Shown here piece after piece: positions 34,901-44,700 of a stretch of 64,000 bases of DNA. The notes under the pieces are model-generated. The model saw only the letters and a program-made list of their open reading frames with translations. It made no database searches and was not told the DNA's origin. Every line of letters starts with the position of its first letter. Positions within the stretch are counted from its first letter, which is position 1. The DNA lies in NCBI GenBank assembly GCA_027625915.1, contig JANTQA010000015.1, positions 1,984,001-2,048,000 of the forward strand, given 5' to 3'. Origin of the DNA: Anaeramoeba flamelloides (Eukaryota > Metamonada > Anaeramoebidae). The position numbers were made by a program, and so were the translations under genes.

Positions 34901-37900
34901 TGCTGGTCAATTGAATTGGGATGCCGTAGAGTGCCTAACTTTTCCAGAATTCAAAAGAATGGAGAAAAATCAAAGATTTTACTCAAATCTTTTAAATTAA
35001 AAAAAACCTAACGGAAATCTATTGATTTTACAAATAAACAGAAAACCTAAGAAGAGCTAACAGCGGTTTTCCAGAATTCAAAAGAATTGAGAAAAATCAT
35101 ATATGATTTTACTCCATTCTTTTAAATCCTGGAAAACCGAACGAAAAGTATCCTAGGTTTTTTTTTACTTTTCGGAATAAACCAAAAATTTATTTAAATT
35201 TTCCCTTTATTTCAAAAATTAAAAAAAACCTAACAAAAGTGTCCGTAGAGTGCCTAGCTTTTTTTTAATTTAAGAAATTAAAAGAAAATTTCAAAAATTT
35301 TCTTTTTATTTCTCAAATTAAAAAAAGCTAACGGCGGTTTTCCAGGATTCAAAAGAATGGAGTAAAATCATATATGATTTTACTCTATTCTTTTAAATTC
35401 TGGAAAACCTAACGGAAAATCAAAAAAAAAAAATAATATTTTTTCCAATTTCAATCAATAAATAATTCTTTAATAGTCAAAATAATTGGTTGTCCATTTG
35501 AAAAATATTTATCAGATTTAAAAATACTTACAAAATATATTATTATAACCTTTTAACTGCCATCAAAAAAAATTTTAAATTTTTTACTATTAAATTTGAA
35601 AAAAATAGAACCTGGAAAATTGGATTTTTCAACTTTAATTCTTAAATATCAATAAAAATAATTTTTGATCAAAGATCTTTCATTAACCAATAGTGTTTAT
35701 TCTAAGTGAAGTTATCAAAAAGTGAATATTTAGCAAATGTTTGAATTTTTTTTTTAGATGATATTTTTTTCATTATCGTGTCGAGAAAAAACCTAAATTT
35801 TAAATTTTGGGAAATTATCTTGTTTTGTAAAATATTTTTTGTGTAGATTTGAAGTCTTTACCACATTCTTAGCACAAATTTTCAAAAATATACAGAATTC
35901 GTTTCCTTTCCTATCAACTATTAATAATGTTTCTAATATTTCTAAATTTGATTCTTTATTGTAAATTTTTCTTTTTTGAATAAATTGTTTTATGGTGATG
36001 TTTCAAAGGTAAAAGTTTCAAATTTAGAGCGTTACCAAATAACTACAAATTGGATTAAATCGAATTAAATTGGTTGTGTACTTTTAGAAAATAATTTGTT
36101 TCAAATTAAAGAAATTTGACCCTTGAATTTTTTCAAAAAGAAGCAAGTAATTAATTTTTTAGAATTTGATTTATTGAAATTTAAAATCTCCTATTAACTT
36201 TTTGTTTGTTTGTTCTTTGAATTTTAGGAATTGAGAATATCTTTTAAACTTTTTTTTTTTGTTGTTTGAATTTTTTCATTAAGATCCTATGAAATTTTGT
36301 TTTTATGTTATCTCAATTTTGTCAATCAAAAGAAGGGCAATTCCAAAATACCCTTTTTAGTTTCAAGTCTATCCTTGGGCACGGAGCAAATACACAGTAA
36401 ATGAATAGAGCCTTAAAGTATTATATTTCATTCCCTACAAAAACATAAAATATAAATAGTCCTTAAAAACTGGGATTTAAATTGAAAATTAAAATTCTGT
36501 GTGCTCTAATCAGTATTTAGGGGTTGGCAAATCTCACAAATTTTTGCCCAGTAAAATCTACGAAGGAAAAAAATGAATATTGTTCCAAAAAAATGTCGGT
36601 CATCATTTCTGTGATATTAAAAATGAAAAAGAGTATCGTAAAAAATCATCTTTTTGTGAAAATTTCCGATTAGAGCAATTTTTAAACCCTGGCGACTTTG
36701 AAGAATTTTATAGTTTTTTTTATTGTCGGGTGAAGTAAATTAAGAGGGTTTTAAAAGTTGTTCGAATCTGTCAATGTGTAGGAAAATGGCAATTTTTGAT
36801 GACTAGTCCTTTGTTATTTACTACAAAGATATATTTTGATAAGAAGACATGGTAGTAGGTTTGGTGTTGTATTGAATCCACCAAAATTCCCCGTTTCCCA
36901 AAAAGAACATTGCTTTTTCTTTCAGACAAAAAAGTTTTTTTTTTAAAATTTACAAAAACTGATTAATTTTCACAAATTTAATTTTCATTTCAATTACTTC
37001 ATGCAAAATTCAAAAAAAAAAAAGCTTTCACACACAACCTCGGAACAATTTGTCTTGATAATAGCAATTCGGTTTTGAGACAACCAAGACAAACAAAGAA
37101 AAATATTACACAAAAATATAAAAGATGCTTTGTATGTTTGGAAGGATCGTTTCTGTTTAAAAATCAAATCGAGTAGATACTATATCGCAAAAGAGTTGTT
37201 GTGAACTTCAATTTTTGAAAAAACAAAAAAAATCAACACAAAACCTGTAAAATAAGAGAAAAACACAAGTCTTTTGTATGGAATTAATTTGATTTGTGGA
37301 GACAATAGAACAATCCATGTGATTCAATGATCAAAAATCATAGGCAATGTGATCTTTTAAAGTAAGGGCTGTTTATTGAAAATGTTTGAAAGGATCGTCA
37401 ATTTTTCCTACTAGAAAATCTCTGTTATTTTTTTTTTTTCATTTTTACGTTTCTTAGCAATGTGCCAGAGTTTAGGTATCTAAAAATTTTTTCTGAATTT
37501 TTCATTAAAATAAATTATACAAAAATGTATTTTTGATCCTAATTGGTGAATATTTTGATGATCCTGAGCCAACATTTTATATGATATTGGATCAAAAGGT
37601 GTTGAGGCTATTTGACAAATCCCAAACGTAGTCCTTAAGTTTGTTTAAGATCTCAATACTGATATTTGAAATTCAAAAAGAAAAAAAAATCATGAAACAA
37701 CACACAAACTATTCCAACAAACTTCCCTGCACTTTTAACAGTCAAAAAAAAAAAAAAAACTCATCCAAGGGATCTTTTCCAACCAATTTTTTTTCATTTC
37801 TTTTGCTTACAAAGTAAAGTGATCAAAATAATGCGTTCCCAACGACTATAATCTGTGTTTCAAAATATAATCCGTGTTTTTTTTTTCTTCTTGTTCCAAT

Positions 37901-39300
37901 GCAACATCGGAACACTGTCCAATAGAATACCTAAGTTAAAATCAATTTTGAGGGTGTTTAACTTCAAAATTGATGAAATAAATTTTAAAATAGGAAGGAA
38001 ATTTGTTTTCAATTTTTGAATTTTTTCTCTTAATTGAAATTTTTTGTTTTGTTTGATAATTTAACTTTTTCCTAAAAATTTACTATATTTTTTGAGATAA
38101 ATTATGCAATTTGATTCTTTATTTTTCGGATTTCTTTTTAAATAATAGAACTTTAAGAAACCAATACCATGGTTTTTAGGTGTTTATTATCAGTTTCTTT
38201 GATTCTTTAATATTTAGGTTTTCTATAACAAAAAAAAACGCCTTTTATTTTGAAACTCATGTTAAATTTTTTGCACGCTTTATTTTGACAACAGTAGTAT
38301 CAAAAATATTACCATGGGCAAGAATCTTTCTACACTAAAAAATTTTCCCAATTCGATCAAAAGAATTTCGGGGAATTCAATAAGACTTTAGTTCATACAA
38401 AAGAACCACAAAATGATACAAACAATAAAAAAAAAAATCAAAATAATAATAAAAAAGCGAAAAAAATGAAGAATTCTGAATGAAAAAATTGTTAATCAAG
38501 AGGAACAAAAGAGATGAAAACTGTTTCCATTTTTAAAAAAATGCTATTTTTTTATTATAATTTTGTTCAATTTTTATACGTTTATTTATTTTTGGAAAAA
38601 AAAAAGATTCTTATCTTTCGTCAAAAAAGGGAAAATAAGACTTCTCTCTTTTACCCAAAAACCAAAATTAAAGTGTCCCAATTTTAAAACAAGATCTGTA
38701 ACAGAAAAATGACCATTTAGTAATTGTCCCAAAGTTTCAGTCTGGTCTCAAGTAATTTCCGAGATTGTAAAGAAAACAATAAAAAAAGAAAAATTAGTTA
38801 CCTGAAATTCCCAGGCCGCTCCCATACAGATCACCACCCTCACAAAGGTAATAATTTGTTCTTGATCCCATTTTAATGTCTTTCACTTTTAAGTTGTTTT
38901 CCAGAAAATAATCTACTGGTCTTAATGTATCAAAATCGCTATCAAGGTCAGTAATTGGGATTTCCTTGTTAGAACAAAGACCACAAAGTGTGCCATACTT
39001 TGCTAAAGAAAAAACTTTACCAGATTCTGTTAAAATTAGAAAGGTAAAATGGCCTGATATTATGTCCTTGATTTCTTCTTTGGTAGAGGGGTATTTGTGA
39101 GTAAAACATTCGTTTATTAGTTCTAATTCACCACTTGATTTTAAAATGAGAACAAGCGGAGAGGAGATACGACCTGCTGTAATAATTTTTTTGACATTCT
39201 GAAGACCATCAATTGGGCTCCACTCACGAAGTTGTAGTGTTTTCTTATCGATTAAAAAATCGAATGCATCTTCGCCAACAAAATAAACCTTTGAAGACAT
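31927..39300 (-). CDS. RCC1-repeat protein with two BTB domains (two exons)
   Basis: The model has 636 residues. Exon 1 is 39300-38802 and exon 2 is 33338-31927; the phase 1 junction gives GIS-E-DINYL and continues the RCC1 fold across a 5.5 kb intron. Residues 1 to about 350 are degenerate RCC1 blades (GGDLYGSGLG, KLFVSGIGRNGKLGLG, YKVYSCGDYRYNGHGE, YGIGVDLF). BTB 1 spans about 368-456 (FADFEINNNIKVNKFIMQSK) and lacks some conserved positions. BTB 2 spans about 467-626 with VHKFVLMARSGLFRAFF and IKYLYTGKI, but is interrupted by an insert of about 50 residues containing a run of Lys and an acidic stretch. BTB domains commonly dimerise or recruit cullin-3, and RCC1 propellers bind GTPases, chromatin or substrates; which applies here is unknown. 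ATG 39300 begins the propeller cleanly. The RCC1 plus double-BTB layout is the main reason to suspect Anaeramoeba. Confidence 0.87.
33339..38801 (-). other. 5.5 kb intron of the RCC1-BTB gene
   Basis: Donor GTAACT (38801) and acceptor CCAATAG (33339). It contains R4 cluster 3 (34805-35420) and long T tracts (33880-33905, 33961-33985). The stretch 36330-37900 is mixed in composition, with an inverted pair TTTGTCTTG/CAAGACAAA at 37049-37095. No nested gene with a recognisable domain was found. Confidence 0.75.
34805..35420. repeat. R4 hairpin-mosaic cluster 3
   Basis: At least three A-type hairpins (about 34827-34890, 34945-35003, 35072-35136, with a fourth at 35340-35402), each with a TTCAAAAGAAT arm and an ATTCTTTTAAA arm around a TATATGATTTTAC or CAAAGATTTTAC loop. 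B and C hairpins lie between (35155-35230 and 35262-35330). Tags GCCGTAGAGTGCCTA (34923) and GTCCGTAGAGTGCCTAG (35241) repeat those of cluster 1. Confidence 0.85.
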
Positions 39301-39544
39301 TTGAAATTGAAAAAAATGAAATTTGTCTTAAATGGGATTTGAATAAGAAATGCGACAATATTTTCAATTGATTTTCGTTATAATTCTTTTATACATAGAG
39401 TTCTCAAAGAAGTAGACTGTAATTTAAAAACTCTATTTGATATTGAAAAATATGAAAATCATCTTTGAGTTTTTTGTTTTCATTTTATTTTTTGAATTAC
39501 CTTAAGAGACTAGTAACTCTTATTTATTTTTAATCCCAAAGTCA

Positions 39545-39920
39545 ATAGAGTAATTATTTACATAAGGATACAATTAAACCCGATACACAACTTCCTTTGT
39601 CAACTTTAGAGAGACAAGTTATCTTATTTTGAAAAAGATTTCATTTTCCCAATTAAATTTTCAGTTCAAAAGATTTGATAATTTTTGTTTTGATTTTTGG
39701 ATCAAATTAGAAAAATAAAAATTTGCAAAAAAATTTTATTTTGAAGTAATATCACTTTTAGTAATTTCAGAGAGTCTTTATGAACAAGTAACCTTGAAAC
39801 TTTAATCTTATTTTAAAAATATAATAAAAATCAATCAAATATTGTATCCTTGAAGATCTAAAAAAATTGAACATTTATTTTATTCAAAAATATTTCTTAG
39901 ATTTCTTGAAATTTAAAAGC
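39545..39920 (+). repeat. R6 repeat, copy 1
   Basis: It matches 63655-64000 in the same orientation. Shared blocks include ATCAACTTTAGAGA-like TCAACTTTAGAGA, TTTTAATCTTATTTT and ATCCTTGAAGATCTAAAAAA. Full length is unknown because copy 2 runs off the window. Confidence 0.7.
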
Positions 39921-40129
39921 CAAGCCAATATCCCTTTTCAAATACCAAGGGTATAAACAAGGAACTGTTTGTATTTAAAATCAGTTATTTGATCATAACT
40001 ATTTTTTTTTTTATTATTAGAAATATGCATTTGAATTCTTATATTTGTTTGATCATCTTTAAAAAAATCGAGATATAATTGTAAAGTCTATTTGATACAT
40101 TTAATCTTTGGGTTGTTATTGACTTACTG

Positions 40130-40680
40130 AAATAATTAAGATTGAGTTATTAATTATTGATTAGAAATAATCAAATTAAAAAGTATTTCTCTAGATTATA
40201 AGTTGAATTTTCAAGGTTTTTTAAAAAAGGATTTTGGAAGAAATTTTAATTTTGATTGTTTGCTTTTTTTCTCAGATATTTTTATTCAATAAAAAGAAAT
40301 AATTGATTTGAACTGTTCTTTGAATCAAAAAATTATATATTGTTTTAAAGTTTAAAATAATTCTTGTATTTTCTTTGAAATTAAGTAGTTTTTTGTCAAC
40401 TGGGGTTATTATAGAACTTGTGGTTTTTATCTTTAAAGTGTATTTTTGTACACTTCCTTTATGGGTAATGAGATTTCAATTTTCTTTCCAAGAAAATAAT
40501 TTTTTTTAAATATTTCAGAAATATGTTGAATTTTGAAAAATAGACAAAATGTAGATCAGATCTTTTTAAAACAATAACTCATTTCTGAAAATAACCTTTC
40601 AAGTAAGTTTGCTTTTGGTAATCAAATTTTTAATTTGTTTTTTAATTTCAAGGTTCATTAATTTTTTTTTGAATTTGCTT
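40130..40680 (-). repeat. R7 repeat, inverted copy
   Basis: About 550 bp, reverse complement of 42930-43480 and 61810-62320. Diagnostic blocks: TTTAAAGTGTA then TTTTGTACACTTCC, TTAATTATTGATTAGAAAT, and TTGAAATTAAGTAG. No coding capacity. Confidence 0.7.
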
Positions 40681-40879
40681 TTAATTTTACTTGAAGATTT
40701 TTTTTAGTTGACAAGTCACTTAACTTGTTTAGTTTGATCAAAATTTTTTTTCAATTGATATTAGGCTAAAGTTGAGTTGTTTCCAAATAGAAGAGCACAA
40801 AATAAAGTCAACCAATGATTTCTAACCATTTGATCGATCAATATTCCTTAATAGTCTTGTTCAAATTTATCAATGTATT

Positions 40880-41130
40880 TTTTTTTTTTACTCTCTCCAA
40901 AATTTTTAACACACTCGATAATTTATTCGTTTTGATACTTTTATATTTTTTGTTTTGTGAGAGTATTGTCATTTATAAACAATTGAAAAAATTTCATGTT
41001 AACTTTGAATAGACTGTAACATTTCAAATTAATGAATGGTTCTAATTTGGTATTTCTACTTGAATTGATTAAATAAGTTTTTTTTTTTTCAAAAATTGAA
41101 TTTTGGTGTGTTGAAAATATTTGAATTAGA
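40880..41130 (-). repeat. R8 TIR element, copy 2
   Basis: It begins CTCTCCAAAATTTTTAACAC and ends GGTGTGTTGAAAATATTTGA, with inverted ends; inverted copy of 1440-1640. The middle block AATGAATGGTTCTAATTTGG matches the reverse complement near 1520. Confidence 0.7.
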
Positions 41131-41799
41131 GTTTATATTAGAAATTTATGAATAGAAATACTTCACAAAGAGAATATTAATTGAGAGATTACAAAAAATA
41201 TACTCACTTTTGGTAAATAACTTGATTAGAAAAAAAAAAACTAAAACAAAAAACAAAGCCCAAAGAAAATCAAAATTTATAATGGTATTGTTTATTTACA
41301 AGACTCTTGATTTTTTTAAAATTTAAAAGTATCACAAAAGAATATTAATTAACCAGTATAAAAACAAATTTCTAATGTTAATAATTGCTTTTCAAATTTA
41401 GAATATCCCTCGATTTCGCTTTTTCTTCAATCCAAATTGATTTATTAAAATACCTTGATTTTTTTGGTATCATATATTTTATTATAGAATGTCATCCCAA
41501 ATGATCCCAGAATGATTAATAAGATAGTCCACTAATATTTCATTCTCTTGATTTTATTTTCCTTGAAATTATTTTTAAAATGGGAATTCTATAAGTATTT
41601 TCATCCTCAATTGCTAAACAATTTTTTTTTGTATTTGATCAGAGATAATGCTGATAGGGAAATCTGACCAAAATTGTTGTTAGAAAGAAATTAATGCATC
41701 AAGCTGAAAATCGAGCTTTTTGAATCTTTCTTAGGCATTACATTGTTCGGGCTGAGATTATAAACTAAGTTTCGTATATTTGATCGTTTTCCATCTTGA

Positions 41800-44700
41800 T
41801 TAATTAATAAGTGAAAATTCGTTGTTTTCAAAAACAACATCACTGTAATTTGGATTTTCCCAAAAGAAAAACGAATCACAATACTCTTCGCGGATTAAAT
41901 TATTAAACGCGCCCTCGTCAATGCTTAAAGGCAAATCTATAAAATTTTCATAAAATTGTTGTTTTAAAAAATTATTCTCAATTATACTCGAAAAGGAATC
42001 TTGAATAATGATTTGCTTATTAAAGGATGGGTTTTTCATTCTTTCTTTCTGTGATAAATGGCTTTCGTTCTTTCTTAGGGAATCTAATGGATTTGATTTT
42101 GAATGTTTCTTGGGAATGTTTGTCTTCTGTTTACAGACCGTTCTATTGGAACTTTGACTTCTTTTTTGATTTTCGGGTTGGGCGGTTTCCATATAATTTC
42201 TTTTCCTTACATTCAACTTTTTTTCAGATCTTTCTTCTTGAACTTGAACTTGAACTTGCTTTTGCACTTGCTTGGAAATGGTCAACTTTGGAATTTTTAA
42301 TATTTTTTTTTTTTTTTTCGGGATATTTGCTACCTTTATATTTTTTGTAATTTTTCTGGTTTTTAATTTCGTCTCGCTGTTTTTGGTTTTTTCAAATCTT
42401 TTAATGTTCGAATGCCAATAGTTTTTGAGTTGGTTTCCAGTTCTCCCTTCAAAAAATTGTGATAAAAATGTCCATCTGTTCCCAAATTCCAATTGCTTCT
42501 CGATCAATAATTCTCTTTCTTTTTTACTAAACTTTTTTTGTGAAATTGAAGGGTTGAGTTGGTTTTTCCATCTAAAATGTATTTTAAGAAATTAAACGGA
42601 AAATAAAAATTCATTTAAAAAAAAAAAAAAAGTTGATTAATATTCGAATTTTTTTTTACAAGCAAAATTATTAAATATTTGGAATGTGAAAAGATTTGGA
42701 ATAAAAAAAAAAATAGTGATTATTAATATGTAAAATTTTTTTACAGCTCATGTATTAAAACCCTTTAACTTTTTTAGAAGGAATTTTATTAAACAACTTT
42801 GTAGATCATAGAATTAGTTATAATGTTTTTTTCGTGAATTAAGGGACTAGTGAACATAAAAAAAATCTTCTCCTAAATTTAATACTAAATTCAAAAAAAA
42901 AAAATACCGCATCTTGAACTTGAAAACAAAGTAAAAATATGAGTACTAAAAGGCCAAATTTGCGTTTAAATGCTTTTTTCAGATGTGAATTATTGTTTTT
43001 AAAAAGTTTGATCTCATTTTTCACATTTTTGAAAAGTTCTAAAATTCAAATATATTTCTGAATAATTTCAAAAAAAAATTATTTTCTTTGAAAAGAAGAT
43101 TGAAATATTATTATCTGTGAAGGAAGTGTAAAAGTACACTTTAAAAATGAAAAGCCACTAAGTTTTAGAATAACCCCAGATTAAAAAATCTACTTAATTT
43201 CAAAAAATATATACAAGAATTATTTTAAACTTTAAAGAAATATAATCTATTTATTCAAAGTATAGTTCGAGTCAATTTTTTCTTTTTGATGGGCAAAAAA
43301 AATATGAGAAAAACAGCCAATCCATTAAATTAACAATTCTCCAAAAATAATTTTTTTAAAACCTGGGCAAGTCAATGTAAAGCTAAAGAAATACTTTTTA
43401 ATTTGATTATTTTTAATCAATAATTAATAATGTTATTAGAAAAGGTGAATTTCTTGGGTTAGATATTTTATAGGTTTATTCATATGAATTACATAACTTT
43501 GTATTTGTACAGATAATCCTTAGTTTTAATATTAAATGTGATTTTTTAAAAAAATTAATTCTATTAAGATTTACAATTAAAAATGTAACTTTTGAAATTG
43601 ATCATTTTCACGATTGATTTATCTTGAAAATAATAGAGTTTTTTTCAAGTGGTCACAAAATAATTCAGATTAAATATTAAGGGTTATTTCGTAAAGTTGT
43701 AATTTACGAGATATGAATTGACTAAAAATGTAACTTTTAATCATTTTTACTACTATGTTAACAATTAAAAATAAAGTATTTAATTTTTAAGACAATTTAC
43801 TCTTAGGATCTTGATGAAATTGAAATTAAGAAAAGCTAAATTAGATGGCATACTTATTAAAAGGTTTTGGGCCTGATTTGAATTCTTATTAACTTTTTCA
43901 ATATTCTGGTGATTTTGATCATTTTTACTAAGGTTCACTCAAGTAAAGTTTTCATATTTCACAAAAAACAAATTACACACTTTTTTTTTCTTAACATAAT
44001 TTTCAGTTTGGGAGTGTTTCAAGTTTTTTTCTTTCTCTCATTTTAAATCAGAGTGTGGGTTGTAAACTGAAATGTTTATTAAAATCCAAAATAAAACCCA
44101 TTCCCTAGTTCAACAATTCTGAAATAATAATTCTTTTTTTTTTTTGAAATATTATCAAAAAAAGCTATTTGCATTTTTTCTGAAAAGTTGAAGTAATAAA
44201 ATTAACTTTTAAACAGTTATTTTGAACGAATAAGGAAAAAATAGTAAAATTTTTTGCTATTTGAGAATTTTTCATCTCGTATTTTTACAATTTAATATAC
44301 TTGAGACAATTTTATTTTAAATTTTTTTCAATCAAAAAAGTGTTTATTTTTGAGTGTAATATTATTTTTATAATTTTAACAATTCTTTTTTTCGAAAACA
44401 AAATGAGAAAAAAGAAATTTTTTTTTGACTTTGGATAACTCTTCAATTTACTGACAAATCTCAAACCCTGAAATTTAGAAAGCAATGAAAGATCAATTTT
44501 TTTGATTTCTATATTTACCAAAAGGTTAAATTGATAGATTCAGAAGATTTAAACAATGTCCTAATTAGGGTGGTTACTGATAACTTGATAATTTATAGAT
44601 TTACCTTTAAAACAGGAATATATTTTTGAATTATTACTAACAATTAAGGAAAAAAATCCCAACAAGATTTTTAATTGTAAACTTGGAAAAACAGAAAACC

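Larger units (their letters stand above)
39301..41799. other. Intergenic region between RCC1-BTB and Myb genes
   Basis: It holds the upstream region of the RCC1-BTB gene and the 3' flank of the Myb gene. It is almost wholly repeat: R6 copy 1 (39545-39920), inverted R7 (40130-40680), R8 copy 2 (40880-41130). The frame at 40815-41012 is inside R8 and judged spurious. Confidence 0.55.
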
